The notes under the pieces: model-generated
What the model was told of the DNA's origin: nothing
Databases searched by the model: none
Seen by the model: only the letters and a program-made list of their open reading frames with translations
Program-made: the position numbers and the translations under genes
From: Planctomycetaceae bacterium
Lineage (GTDB): Bacteria; Planctomycetota; Planctomycetia; Pirellulales; Pirellulaceae
DNA length: 40,886 nt
Reading direction: 5' to 3'
NCBI GenBank assembly: GCA_002724245.1
Contig: PBOG01000114.1
Location: 1 to 40,886, forward strand
Shown here: piece after piece, positions 1-8,339 of the stretch
How positions within the stretch are numbered: the first letter of the stretch is position 1
Layout: each line of letters begins with the position of its first letter

Positions 1-51
1 CAGCACTGGCCCTCTAAGTTTCAACCCCATACACCGTCAACGGTTCCGGCC

Positions 52-1032
52 TTATTCGCCGGATGCCTCACGATTCCCCCGGTAAATCTTTCTGCCTAAC
101 CCAGGTTGATATGCAGTCCAAGACGTATCACCACCAACCTCATTCTTGACGATTTCCAACACACTGTGGAGTTTCGCATCCAGATTGTCCAAATGGTGCA
201 GAGCCAATGCCTCCAGTGTCATAGGCAGCTTGGGACTGCCAAATTCATACTGCCCATGATGGCTCACAATCATATGTTTCAAGGCCAATGCTAACTCTTG
301 CGGAAAACCCTCACCGATCAACGTTTCCGCCTCTTGGATCTTGGTACTCAAGATTTCCACCCCAATCACCAGATGCCCCATTAACTGTCCAGCATCGCTG
401 TAGCCCAAGTCACGCTCGAACGTCAGTTCATCCACTTTCCCAATGTCATGGAGAAAGGCACCCATCAACAAAAGATCCCTGTCCAGATCGGGGTAACGCG
501 GTGCAACCACCAAAACTAATTCCAGCAAATCAACAACATGGTGCAGCAACCCACCAAGATAGGCGTGATGGTTGCTGATTCCGGCGGGCGCTCGGACAAA
601 CCGGGACATGAAATTCTCATCCCCCAGGAAACTCTCCGCGAGACTACGCAAATGCTGATCTGCGAGATCGCGTAGAATCTCCGACAAACGCCCTTGCAGT
701 CTTTCCACACGACTCTGGTCAAGAGTCGTAAAGTCGGACTCGTCAATCTGCTCCGCGGAGACAACCTCAATCCGGCTCACGATCAATTGCAGACTCGAAT
801 TGTAGATTTGAGTCGTACCCTGAACGCGCAAGTACTCACCGGCTTCAAAACTGCCGAAAATCCGCTGATTAGCATTCCACATCATTGCCGCCACAGCTCC
901 CGATTTGTCGGACAAACGAAGCTGTAGATACAAATTGCCGTTGCGATTTGTACGGAGTTGCTTATCGACGACCAGGAAAATCTCGTCGACAGCTTCATGC
1001 TCAGCTAAATCGCTGATAAATCGTCGTGTCAT
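52..1032 (-). CDS. YhaM-like OB-fold/HD-domain phosphohydrolase (3'-5' exoribonuclease family)
   Basis: Protein of 326 aa with the two-domain layout of the YhaM family. Residues ~15-95 read as an OB-fold nucleic-acid-binding domain (alternating strands, LYLQLRLSDKSGAV). Residues ~150-290 are an HD domain with HH at 164-165, the metal-binding pair H195-D196 in FLHDIGKVDEL, HH at 258-259 and a late HHLDNLDAKL (279-288) typical of YhaM. Family members are cytosolic 3'-5' exonucleases acting on RNA and ssDNA; that activity is inferred here. The ATG at 1032 has a good ribosome site on the minus strand (GGAGAGGG about 9 nt upstream). It is divergent from proS across a 519-bp gap. Family assignment is good; the exact nucleic-acid substrate is uncertain. 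Confidence 0.85.
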   Translation of the reverse strand: MTRRFISDLAEHEAVDEIFLVVDKQLRTNRNGNLYLQLRLSDKSGAVAAMMWNANQRIFGSFEAGEYLRVQGTTQIYNSSLQLIVSRIEVVSAEQIDESDFTTLDQSRVERLQGRLSEILRDLADQHLRSLAESFLGDENFMSRFVRAPAGISNHHAYLGGLLHHVVDLLELVLVVAPRYPDLDRDLLLMGAFLHDIGKVDELTFERDLGYSDAGQLMGHLVIGVEILSTKIQEAETLIGEGFPQELALALKHMIVSHHGQYEFGSPKLPMTLEALALHHLDNLDAKLHSVLEIVKNEVGGDTSWTAYQPGLGRKIYRGNREASGE

Positions 1033-1551
1033 CAGTACACCCTCTCCGATGCAAAAGATCTGCCGATTCTAGAGTGAACCCCCCGCTGCCTGGTAGTAGT
1101 GAATTCGTGAATTGCTTTGCGGCAGGCAGCAAAACCCCAGAAGTGGGCGACTAAAGTCGCCGCGATGCCTGGCTTGCTTCGCTACCCAGCTCTTGGCAAA
1201 TCTGCATGGACCCGATCGATCGACGCAACAAGTCACATACCTTCAACGATGGTGACGCAACACAGTCTCATATTGCCGGTTGCCTTACGGGTAACCTAAA
1301 ATGCTCGCCAATTCACACTTAGTCCTCTGTCCTGCCAGCAAAGACTGTGTCGCGGTGCGAATCGCAATTTTCGACAGAGGCCTGTAAATCGTGGCGTGCT
1401 AACCAGAATGTCGTGTGCCTGCCAACGCCGAACTACTCTTTCACGCCACTACTTTGCCCCACACACCCAATTCGTCTCTGTGATTCTCAAGCGACCGTGC
1501 TTGCAGTAAAGACCCCATCCAAGACAGCTTCAGTGTTCCAGCGAGCAAAAA
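1033..1551. other. Divergent intergenic region between the YhaM-like gene and proS
   Basis: This stretch of 519 bp has no credible reading frame on either strand. It should carry the promoters of both flanking genes. A TAGAAT hexamer on the minus strand (1066-1071) is a possible -10 element for the YhaM-like gene, but no matching -35 is visible. A short perfect palindrome lies at 1146-1161. I see no tRNA, riboswitch or small RNA. Confidence 0.5.
1146..1161. repeat. Perfect inverted repeat, 7-bp arms
   Basis: The arms GGCGACT and AGTCGCC are separated by AA. There is no T-run on either side, so it is not an obvious terminator. It could be an operator or a copy of a dispersed palindrome; no second copy was noticed in this window. 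Confidence 0.3.
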
Positions 1552-3066
1552 ATGGCCAAAAAACGCAAGAATGCAATTAGTCCAACACGCGCAGAGGACT
1601 ACCCAGAATGGTATCAACAAGTCATTAAGGCTGCAGATCTCGCCGAAGTCTCTCCCGTTCGCGGCTGCATGGTAATCAAGCCCTGGGGCTATTCGCTTTG
1701 GGAGAACATGCAACGCGAACTCGACCAGATGTTTAAAGCAACCGGTCACGAAAATGCCTACTTCCCGCTCTTTATTCCCAAGAGCTTCCTTGAAAAAGAA
1801 GCCGAGCATGTTGAAGGTTTTGCCAAGGAGTGCGCCGTCGTCACCCACCATCGCTTGGAGGCAGGCCCTGACGGAGGCTTGGAACCCGCAGGCAAACTCG
1901 AAGAACCTTTGGTCGTTCGACCAACTAGTGAGACCATCATTGGATCGATGTACTCCAAGTGGATCCAGTCGTACCGCGACCTGCCAGTGAAGATCAACCA
2001 ATGGTGTAACGTCGTACGTTGGGAAATGCGTACCCGACTGTTCCTGAGAACTGCGGAATTCCTCTGGCAAGAAGGCCACACCGCACATGCAACCAAACAG
2101 GAAGCGCTGGATGAGACACGGCAAATGCTCGATGTCTATGCTGACTTTGCGGAAAACTATATGGCAATGCCCGTGATTCAAGGAGAAAAAACAGCGGCTG
2201 AGCGTTTCCCTGGAGCGGTCTCGACCTTGACCATCGAAGCGATGATGCAAGACCGTAAGGCGTTACAAGCTGGGACATCACATTTTCTGGGACAGAATTT
2301 TTCCCAGGCACAGCAGATTGTTTTCCAGGACCAGAACGGGGAACAACAGTTCGCCTGGACTACTTCCTGGGGTGTTTCCACCCGCTTGATTGGCGCACTG
2401 TTGATGGTGCACAGCGATGACGATGGACTAGTATTACCACCACGATTGGCGCCTAAGCACGTGGTCATCCTGCCGATCTTCCGCGACGACGACGAACGTA
2501 CAGAAGTCTTGAATTACTGTGACGAACTCCGGCAGCAACTCAGTGCACAACATTATGCAGGGCAACCTGTACAAGTCCTGCTTGATGACAGGGACCTGCG
2601 CGGCGGTGAAAAGAATTGGCATCACGTTAAACGCGGCGTCCCTATCCGCGTGGAAGTTGGCCCACGGGACATGGCTGCAAACCAGGTGTTTGTTTCCCAA
2701 AGAACGACGGGAAAAATTGGTGGCATCGCGCGCACAGAATTTGTCGAAACAATTGCAGACAGGTTAGACGCTATTCAGAGTGGTTTATTCCAACAGGCCC
2801 TGGAACTGCGCGAGCAAAACACCCACCCCATCGACACACTGGATGACTTCCGAGACTTTTTCACCGAATCGCCCCAATCCAACCGGCAACCTCAGGGTGG
2901 TTTTGCACTGTGCCATTTCGACGACGAATCGGCGCTGGAACCGCTGCTGAAAGAGCTCAAAGTGACAATTCGCTGTATCCCGCTTGAATCGGAAGAGGAA
3001 CCGGGAACATGCATCATGACAGGCAAACCGAGTGCGCGCCGTGCAGTATTTGGTAAATCCTACTAG
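1552..3066 (+). CDS. proS: Prolyl-tRNA synthetase, archaeal/eukaryote-like type
   Basis: Class II aminoacyl-tRNA synthetase of 504 aa charging tRNA-Pro in the cytosol. RPTSE at 123-127 is the ATP/proline-site signature, followed by motif 2 in FLRTAEFLWQEGHTAHAT (164-181) and a motif-3-like stretch GVSTRLIGALLMVHSDDDG. There is no long editing insertion between motifs 2 and 3, the N-terminus is short, and a C-terminal domain follows the anticodon-binding domain, ending in KSY. These are marks of the archaeal/eukaryotic ProRS class rather than the longer E. coli type; the same class occurs in scattered bacteria. The start is the ATG at 1552; its ribosome site is weak (GCGAGC). It stands alone on the plus strand with fliW 158 bp downstream. 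Confidence 0.95.
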   Translation: MAKKRKNAISPTRAEDYPEWYQQVIKAADLAEVSPVRGCMVIKPWGYSLWENMQRELDQMFKATGHENAYFPLFIPKSFLEKEAEHVEGFAKECAVVTHHRLEAGPDGGLEPAGKLEEPLVVRPTSETIIGSMYSKWIQSYRDLPVKINQWCNVVRWEMRTRLFLRTAEFLWQEGHTAHATKQEALDETRQMLDVYADFAENYMAMPVIQGEKTAAERFPGAVSTLTIEAMMQDRKALQAGTSHFLGQNFSQAQQIVFQDQNGEQQFAWTTSWGVSTRLIGALLMVHSDDDGLVLPPRLAPKHVVILPIFRDDDERTEVLNYCDELRQQLSAQHYAGQPVQVLLDDRDLRGGEKNWHHVKRGVPIRVEVGPRDMAANQVFVSQRTTGKIGGIARTEFVETIADRLDAIQSGLFQQALELREQNTHPIDTLDDFRDFFTESPQSNRQPQGGFALCHFDDESALEPLLKELKVTIRCIPLESEEEPGTCIMTGKPSARRAVFGKSY

Positions 3067-3224
3067 CGGACTCAAGCGACCATTATACCGACTTTAACGA
3101 TTTTTCCGGTTTTACTGGTCCCGGTGTCCACCTTTGCCGATGAAAACAGCACATGAGGGCGGTTTGCCCGTGCGCGTCTATTCTGACACCAAGCACCAAT
3201 CCCTGTGAATCACAGGAGCAGATC

Positions 3225-3665
3225 ATGCAGATCTCTACGAGTCGCTTTGGAACTATTTCGTGTGCGGCTGCTGAGATTTGGCTATTTCCGCGCGGCTTGA
3301 TCGGACTTGAAGATCAAAGGCATTGGGTCCTGCTCACGGACCCCGAAAACGAACGTTTGGGATGGTTACAGAATCTTTGCGACCGCGAAATGGCGTTGCC
3401 TGTTGTCAGCCCGCGCGAGTATTGCCCTGACTACGACGTACATGTCAAACAATCCGATGTCGCGCCATTGGAATTGGCAGACGATCGTCAGGCTTTAGTC
3501 TTCGCAACAGTCGCCAAGACGGGATTTCAGCTGACAATCAATCTGCAAGCGCCCCTCCTTGTCAACAAGCAGAACTGTATCGGCCGCCAGGTTCTCATTG
3601 CCAATTCCCAGCCGCTACAACTACCGGTAGGAACAACCTCTCACGTGACAAAAGCGGCTGCCTAG
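3225..3665 (+). CDS. fliW: FliW, flagellar assembly factor and CsrA antagonist
   Basis: Protein of 146 aa, the usual FliW length, with the family core FPRGLIGLEDQRHWVLL near the N-terminus and the later segment LTINLQAPLLVNKQNCIGRQ. In Bacillus FliW binds either flagellin or CsrA: when flagellin is secreted, freed FliW sequesters CsrA and relieves repression of flagellin translation. The start was set at the ATG at 3225, preceded by a CACAGGAGC ribosome site; the frame is open upstream to 3153 but that extension is not FliW-like. csrA lies 309 bp downstream on the same strand, the partner expected from the family. No flagellar structural gene is in the window. Confidence 0.88.
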   Translation: MQISTSRFGTISCAAAEIWLFPRGLIGLEDQRHWVLLTDPENERLGWLQNLCDREMALPVVSPREYCPDYDVHVKQSDVAPLELADDRQALVFATVAKTGFQLTINLQAPLLVNKQNCIGRQVLIANSQPLQLPVGTTSHVTKAAA

Positions 3666-3974
3666 CCACCGTCCAGAAGAGAGTCGGAACCACCTTCCAC
3701 GGCAGGTCCACCCTTGCGACCGGAACAATACGTCTGGTTGCGCGCAAACTCCCGGTACTACATCCGTTGCCTTCCGAACAACGGGTATGTCAACGAGCCA
3801 AGTGGCCCTTCGGCATTCGGGCGTCGATAAATGGCATTAGCGCGGCGCCAGAAGTGTGCAGTCCAACAGCACGACTGGCTTTGCCAAAGAGCAGAGAACC
3901 ATTCCGAGCCCAACAAGAGTGGATGGGCGATACGACCTGTAAGGTCCAGTAGTCGGCTAGAGGAGGTACCCAGG
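3666..3974 (+). other. Intergenic spacer between fliW and csrA
   Basis: This spacer is unusually long for a gene pair that is often adjacent or overlapping. The frame of csrA stays open upstream to an ATG at 3831, but that extension has no CsrA similarity. Apart from the csrA ribosome site at its 3' end I see no gene, terminator or clear promoter. Confidence 0.4.
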
Positions 3975-3977
3975 ATG
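3961..3977 (+). promoter_or_regulatory. csrA ribosome site with two GGA motifs (possible CsrA autoregulation)
   Basis: A perfect AGGAGG (3961-3966) lies 8 nt upstream of the csrA ATG at 3975, and a second AGGATG overlaps the start codon. CsrA binds GGA-containing sites that cover ribosome-binding sites, so both GGAs could be targets for autogenous repression. The motifs are seen directly; the regulation is inferred. The site also settles the start of csrA. Confidence 0.5.
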
Positions 3978-4196
3978 CTGGTTCTTTCGAGACATCGAGA
4001 CGAAAGTATTATGATCGGCGACAACATCGTCCTGACGATCGTAGATATCCGGGGTGACAAAGTTCGTCTGGGGATCGATGCACCACAGAACATTCCAGTG
4101 CACAGGCAAGAAGTCTATGACGCGATTCGGCGAGAAAACCGCCAGGCGGCAAGCACTCAACCCTCTGACGTGAAACACGTCGATGGTGGTGAATAG
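3975..4196 (+). CDS. csrA: CsrA, carbon storage / translational regulator
   Basis: Small RNA-binding protein of 73 aa. The N-terminus [18 protein letters not shown] and the central [14 protein letters not shown] segment are near-consensus CsrA, including the early strand and the GIDAP loop that help form the RNA-binding surface of the dimer. The C-terminal ~20 residues (from QAASTQ) are a polar tail. CsrA binds GGA motifs in mRNA leaders and blocks or stabilises translation; with FliW it usually controls flagellin synthesis. The start at 3975 is fixed by AGGAGG 8 nt upstream and by the conserved N-terminus. It follows fliW on the same strand. The identification is firm; target mRNAs cannot be read here. 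Confidence 0.95.
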   Translation: MLVLSRHRDESIMIGDNIVLTIVDIRGDKVRLGIDAPQNIPVHRQEVYDAIRRENRQAASTQPSDVKHVDGGE

Positions 4197-4565
4197 ACTT
4201 CTTGATATCCCGAGGCATCGTAACCCGGAGATGCGGCCAAGAGTCTTTTGTTCCAGAACGGCCGCTGAATACTGTCCTTAGGCACCTTCGTCAATGATTC
4301 GTTCCGACGGTCGTGAACCATAGGACAAGGGCCCGGAAAACCCGGCATCCACCGGCAGCGTCAACACGATAAGACTCCACTGCCCTATTCTCTCACGGTT
4401 CGCTCTACCTCCTCTTCCACAGGAGGTTCTCCCTCTCCCTTCTCAGAGAGACTCCCCACCAGAAATCGACAACTAGTTTACCGCGCTACTGGTTGCGATT
4501 TGAGAGCGATTGGGACAAGATGTCGTGATTGCAGTTCACAATCATGATACGAACGGAATCCAATC
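4197..4565. other. Intergenic region downstream of csrA, GGA-rich on the minus strand
   Basis: This 369-bp gap has no credible protein gene. Its middle (about 4380-4460) is pyrimidine-rich on the plus strand, so the minus strand carries GGA about ten times over the gap, compared with about four on the plus strand between 4197 and 4480. A perfect inverted repeat sits at 4407-4427. The region could hold the promoter for the mqnD-like gene, or an antisense RNA; neither is proven. Confidence 0.35.
4407..4427. repeat. Inverted repeat ACCTCCT/AGGAGGT, 7-nt loop
   Basis: The arms are perfect 7-mers around CTTCCAC. Read on the minus strand the loop is GTGGAAG, placing GGA in a hairpin loop, the geometry CsrA prefers. 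On the plus strand the 3' arm is a Shine-Dalgarno-like AGGAGG but no start codon follows at the right distance. Confidence 0.4.
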
Positions 4566-5420
4566 TTGCCAGAACAACTTATTCGCGTCGGCCATAGCCC
4601 AGACCCTGACGATGCATTCATGTTTTATGCATTAGCTCGGGACAAGATTGAAACCGGAGATTATCGCTTCGAACATGAGCTCGTCGACATTGAGACACTG
4701 AATCGCAGGGCTTTCTCGGGCGAACTTGAACTGACCGCTGTCAGCCTCCACGCTTACGCCCACCTGGCCGACAAGTACCTCCTCTGCGCCTGCGGTGCAA
4801 GTATGGGGGATCAATATGGACCAATGGTAGTCGCACGGCAATCTTGTGAAATCGATGCACTCCGCGGCATGACTCTCGCAGTCCCCGGAACATTGACAAC
4901 GGCCTATCTTGCCTTACGCATGTGTCTTGGCATGGACTTCAACCACGTCGTTGTCCCCTTTGACGAAATTCTGGAAACGGTTGTCAAAGGTGAATACAAA
5001 GGGCAGACCGTCGATGCCGGCCTGATCATCCATGAAGGCCAACTCACCTACGCCGAAGACAATCTGCAACTCATCATTGACCTGGGTAAATGGTGGTTTC
5101 AGGAAACCGAATTACCCCTGCCGCTGGGGGCCAACGCGATTCGCAAAGACCTCGGTGAATCGGCAATTAACGATGTCCACAGGCTCTTGAAAGAGAGTAT
5201 CCAATACGGGCTCGACAACCGGGATGCTGCACTAGACTACGCGCTCGGATTTGGCCGCGGCCTGGACCGCGCCATGGCAGACGAATTTGTCGGCATGTAT
5301 GTGAACGACTGGACACTCGATTTCGGACAGCGTGGGCGCGAAGCGGTCACGGAACTATTGCGTCGCGGTCATCAGACTAAGGTAATCCCAGAACTGGTGA
5401 CGCCAGAATTCGTGGGCTAA
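4566..5420 (+). CDS. mqnD: MqnD-like protein, 1,4-dihydroxy-6-naphthoate synthase family (futalosine menaquinone pathway)
   Basis: Protein of 284 aa with the periplasmic-binding-protein-like fold of MqnA/MqnD. The N-terminal HSPDPDDAFMFYAL (10-23), the VDIETLNR segment, the ATP-binding-protein-like TLTTAYLALR (109-118) and AGLIIHEGQLTY (151-162) all align with remembered MqnD sequences. H156 sits at the proposed catalytic histidine, and LPLPLGANAIRKDL follows as in MqnD. The enzyme would act on cyclic dehypoxanthinyl futalosine in the cytosol. MqnA is the alternative, but the IIHE motif favours MqnD. The only suitable start is TTG at 4566, with a poor ribosome site. No other menaquinone gene is nearby. 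Confidence 0.75.
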   Translation: MPEQLIRVGHSPDPDDAFMFYALARDKIETGDYRFEHELVDIETLNRRAFSGELELTAVSLHAYAHLADKYLLCACGASMGDQYGPMVVARQSCEIDALRGMTLAVPGTLTTAYLALRMCLGMDFNHVVVPFDEILETVVKGEYKGQTVDAGLIIHEGQLTYAEDNLQLIIDLGKWWFQETELPLPLGANAIRKDLGESAINDVHRLLKESIQYGLDNRDAALDYALGFGRGLDRAMADEFVGMYVNDWTLDFGQRGREAVTELLRRGHQTKVIPELVTPEFVG

Positions 5421-5453
5421 GGACAATCACCCCCACGTACCTGCAAATAGCCC

Positions 5454-5714
5454 ATGCCCACTCCCACCCTGCCGGAAAAACCGCCACTGCAACAAAGTCG
5501 CCCTGCCGGTTGGACGACCATCGCCTCGGCATCTGGTGCGATGGTCGTAATCACGCTGTTGTTGATGCTACTACCGGGGATGATTGGCATTGCCATTGCG
5601 ATTGGCATGTGGATGCTATTGGGTTTACTCCTCTTTCATTACCTTATCTGGGGCTGGTGGTTGCGTAAAATCATCCAGCCTGATGAGGCGACCGAGGATT
5701 CTCCCGGGCAGTAA
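5454..5714 (+). CDS. Small two-helix membrane protein, function unknown
   Basis: Protein of 86 aa. A proline-rich cytosolic-looking N-terminus (~1-20) is followed by two closely spaced hydrophobic helices (about 21-45 and 47-66, rich in I, L, M and V) and a short polar tail from LRKIIQPDEAT. I recognise no family. It begins 33 bp after the mqnD-like gene and is 149 bp before the M20 gene, all on the plus strand, so it may be co-transcribed with them. The strong hydrophobic pattern and placement support a real gene. Confidence 0.6.
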   Translation: MPTPTLPEKPPLQQSRPAGWTTIASASGAMVVITLLLMLLPGMIGIAIAIGMWMLLGLLLFHYLIWGWWLRKIIQPDEATEDSPGQ

Positions 5715-5727
5715 GGGAGTACTGTCT

Positions 5728-5747
5728 TGGCGTTAACAGAAACGCCA
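5728..5747 (+). repeat. Stem-loop TGGCGTT/AACGCCA after the small membrane protein
   Basis: Perfect 7-bp arms flank a six-base loop (AACAGA), 14 bp after the upstream stop codon. No T-run follows, so it is at best a weak or factor-dependent terminator or an mRNA end-stabilising hairpin. Confidence 0.35.
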
Positions 5748-5863
5748 GTCCAAGGAAACGGGGTGAGCCCCTCCCCGAGCTTGCCCTTCTCCACCAACAT
5801 TGGATGGGCTGTGGTTGTTGCAAGTAACGCAGAGGTGGGCCGCCCTATTCCCTGGAGTCTTCC

Positions 5864-7120
5864 ATGATTCGCGACTGGCAATCGGAACTCGATCGCGTCG
5901 TGGAACGTCAGTTTGCATCACTGGTTGAATTGCGCAGACATCTACACATCCACCCGGAACCATCGGGGGAAGAGCGAGAAACCACCAGATACATCTCGCA
6001 GTGGCTTGAGGACTCAGGCTACAACACCAGGATCGGTCCTGACGGCCGAGGTCTACTCGCGGATTTCCCGTCAAAACAAAGCCGGTTTCCGCTCCCCCGC
6101 ATCGCTCTCCGCGCCGACCTCGACGGATTACGCATTCAAGACAGCAAACAAGCTGCCTACCAAAGTAAGGTAAAAGGTGTGATGCATGCGTGCGGACATG
6201 ACGCACACACAGCTCTCGTCGCTGGAGCGTTGTCGGCGATCTGTGAATTAGAGCAGCGAGAATATCTACCTTGGCCGGTATCGCTCCGCGGAATATTCCA
6301 ACCAGCGGAAGAGACTTGTCAAGGCGCACGAGACATGATTGAATTTGGCGCGCTCGAACGAGTAGAAGCTATTTTCTCGACCCACATGGATCCTCTTCGT
6401 AGCATCGGACACGTAGGACTACGAAAAGGAACACTGACTGCCAACTGCGATGAAGTAATGCTGACCATTTCTGGTCGTGGTGGACATGCTGCCCGCCCTC
6501 ATGAAACCAGTGATCCCATCGCTGCAGCTGCGCAACTCATTAACGCAATTTACGTCAGCTTGCCGCGTCTCACTGACAGCCAAGACGCCGTGGTAGTTAC
6601 GATCGGCCAAATCTCTGGGGGTGAAAATGCCAATGTGATTCCTGAAAAGGTACAATTACGTGGCACGGTGCGAACTCTGGACCGAAAAGTAAGGGACCAG
6701 ACTCTAGCACACCTTCAACAATTGGCGAATGGAGTAGGCAGCACTACGAGAACAGCCGTCACGCTCACCCTTGGCCCTGGTGCGCCTGGTGTCTTCAATG
6801 ACCACAGGCTATTCGATCTGGTCCGTCACTGTGCGCGGGAAGTGGTCGATGAGAAGGGACTGGATTCTCTCGCGCGTCCCAGCATGGGAAGCGAGGATTT
6901 TGCTTTCTATCTTCAACAGGTCCCTGGATTCATGATACGAATCGGCAGTCATGCCAAACATGCGCAACCCACTCCTTTGCACACACCTGAGTTTGACATC
7001 GACGAAAAGGCCATTTCGATAGGCGCCAAAATTCTGGCTCGCATCGCGATCTACTGGTCCGATCCCAACCGCGTGCAGCTTGAGAACCCGAGCCTCCGTC
7101 AGCCGATCGCAGAAACCTGA
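5864..7120 (+). CDS. M20-family amidohydrolase (hippurate / N-acyl-amino-acid hydrolase type)
   Basis: Protein of 418 aa, the normal length for M20D amidohydrolases that release an amino acid from N-acyl or indole-acetyl conjugates. The metal-binding signature HACGHDAHTA spans 108-117, the QPAEE acid pair is at 146-150, a conserved His in STHMDP is at about 174, and the C-terminal SEDFAFY and LHTPEFDIDE motifs are typical. The dimerisation domain lies between about 185 and 300. No signal peptide is seen, so it should be cytosolic. The ATG at 5864 was chosen because RRHLHIHPEPSGEE follows at the usual distance. A YbdK-type ligase starts 48 bp downstream. The actual substrate is unknown. Confidence 0.88.
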   Translation: MIRDWQSELDRVVERQFASLVELRRHLHIHPEPSGEERETTRYISQWLEDSGYNTRIGPDGRGLLADFPSKQSRFPLPRIALRADLDGLRIQDSKQAAYQSKVKGVMHACGHDAHTALVAGALSAICELEQREYLPWPVSLRGIFQPAEETCQGARDMIEFGALERVEAIFSTHMDPLRSIGHVGLRKGTLTANCDEVMLTISGRGGHAARPHETSDPIAAAAQLINAIYVSLPRLTDSQDAVVVTIGQISGGENANVIPEKVQLRGTVRTLDRKVRDQTLAHLQQLANGVGSTTRTAVTLTLGPGAPGVFNDHRLFDLVRHCAREVVDEKGLDSLARPSMGSEDFAFYLQQVPGFMIRIGSHAKHAQPTPLHTPEFDIDEKAISIGAKILARIAIYWSDPNRVQLENPSLRQPIAET

Positions 7121-7168
7121 ACTACCGCCAATCCAAACGCCTACTGCAACTGCCAACGGAATCCAACT

Positions 7169-8296
7169 ATGGGTAAACTCGCGTTCCACTCCAACGACCG
7201 ACCCACCATAGGTATTGAACTGGAATTGGGAATCGTCGACGCCCAAACGATGTCTCTGACCAGTGCCATACAACCACTAATCGAACTCCTGCCGGAAAAA
7301 CGGCGTATCGATTTCAAACCCGAATTAATGCAATGCTGTATTGAAGTCATTTCCGGCGTCTGTGATACGGTCGCAGACGCAGAAACTGACTTGACTGAAA
7401 AATTGGTCTTATTGGAACAGGCAGCAGATCAACTGAACCTAGGGCTCTGGTGGGGTGCCACGCATCCGTTTTCGTCTTGCCACGAACAACAAGTGACACC
7501 TGACCCGCGTTATCAAGATCTCGTTGAACTACTGCAAGAAATGGCTCGCCGGCTTGTAACCTTTGGTCTCCACGTACACGTCGGAGTCGATTCTGGGGAC
7601 AAAGCCGTTATGATCTGCGACCGAATCATGCAATACCTGCCAGTCCTGCTCTCACTCAGCTGCAGCAGCCCATTCTGGGAAGACCGAAATACTGGTTTAG
7701 CCTCATACCGGTCGAAGATAATGGAGGGCTTACCGACCGCTGGCCTGCCGACACTAATGCGTAATTGGAGTGAATATGTATGGTTAATAAACCATCTCGT
7801 CGACACCGGGTTTATTAACACCATCCGTGAAATCTGGTGGGATGTACGGCCGCATCATAAATTCGGAACTGTCGAACTGAGAGTCTGTGACATTCCGGGA
7901 CGTCTCCGTGAAACCTTGGCGTTAGCAGCACTAATTCAGTGCCTGGTACAAACGTTATCGGACGAGATCGACGAAGGCGCCTATCAACATGACTGCCATC
8001 CAATGATGGTGCGGCAAAACAAGTGGCGAGCCTGCCGCTTTGGCACCAACGCCCAACTTGTTAATTCTTTTACATATGAAGTGGAACCTGTTCCCAAAGT
8101 CACTGAGGCACTCATTCGCCGCATGGCTCCGCAAGCCAGTGAATTAGGGTGTGCCGAGCACCTTGAATACATCCAGGAAATGGCAGAAGCTTCTGACAAC
8201 GCATCGCGGCAAAAAGCCTTGCTGGCGGAAACGGGTGACGTACGGGAAATGGTACGTCAACTCACACTCGAATCACGCCTCAGTCCGCGACCTTAA
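7169..8296 (+). CDS. ybdK: YbdK-type carboxylate-amine ligase (glutamate-cysteine ligase 2 family)
   Basis: Protein of 375 aa. It has the GCS2/YbdK hallmarks: TIGIELELGIVD near the N-terminus (acidic metal/ATP-site residues), FGLHVHVGVDSG in the middle, LASYRSKIMEGLPTAGLP, and the C-terminal FGTVELRVCDIPGRL. Members join an amine to a carboxylate using ATP; E. coli YbdK has weak gamma-glutamyl-cysteine ligase activity. The physiological product in planctomycetes is unknown. It starts 48 bp after the M20 amidohydrolase on the same strand, so an amide-forming and an amide-breaking enzyme may be co-expressed. The gene ends 43 bp from the convergent diadenylate cyclase gene. Confidence 0.85.
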   Translation: MGKLAFHSNDRPTIGIELELGIVDAQTMSLTSAIQPLIELLPEKRRIDFKPELMQCCIEVISGVCDTVADAETDLTEKLVLLEQAADQLNLGLWWGATHPFSSCHEQQVTPDPRYQDLVELLQEMARRLVTFGLHVHVGVDSGDKAVMICDRIMQYLPVLLSLSCSSPFWEDRNTGLASYRSKIMEGLPTAGLPTLMRNWSEYVWLINHLVDTGFINTIREIWWDVRPHHKFGTVELRVCDIPGRLRETLALAALIQCLVQTLSDEIDEGAYQHDCHPMMVRQNKWRACRFGTNAQLVNSFTYEVEPVPKVTEALIRRMAPQASELGCAEHLEYIQEMAEASDNASRQKALLAETGDVREMVRQLTLESRLSPRP

Positions 8297-8312
8297 ACAA
8301 GATGGCTCGCCG

Positions 8313-8328
8313 CAGCTTCCCAAAGCTG
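8313..8328. repeat. Short hairpin between convergent genes
   Basis: The arms CAGCTT and AAGCTG surround CCCA in the 43-bp gap between the ybdK stop and the diadenylate cyclase stop. It may act as a weak bidirectional terminator, but no T-run is present on either side. Confidence 0.3.
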
Positions 8329-8339
8329 GAATTGCTAAC

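Noticed and set aside
1441-2250. 269-codon minus-strand frame opposite proS
   Set aside because: It is antisense to the conserved catalytic core of ProRS and Cys/Phe/His-rich in an unnatural way.
3831-3974. N-terminal extension of csrA
   Set aside because: CsrA begins MLVLSR at 3975, directly after AGGAGG; the extension has no family similarity.
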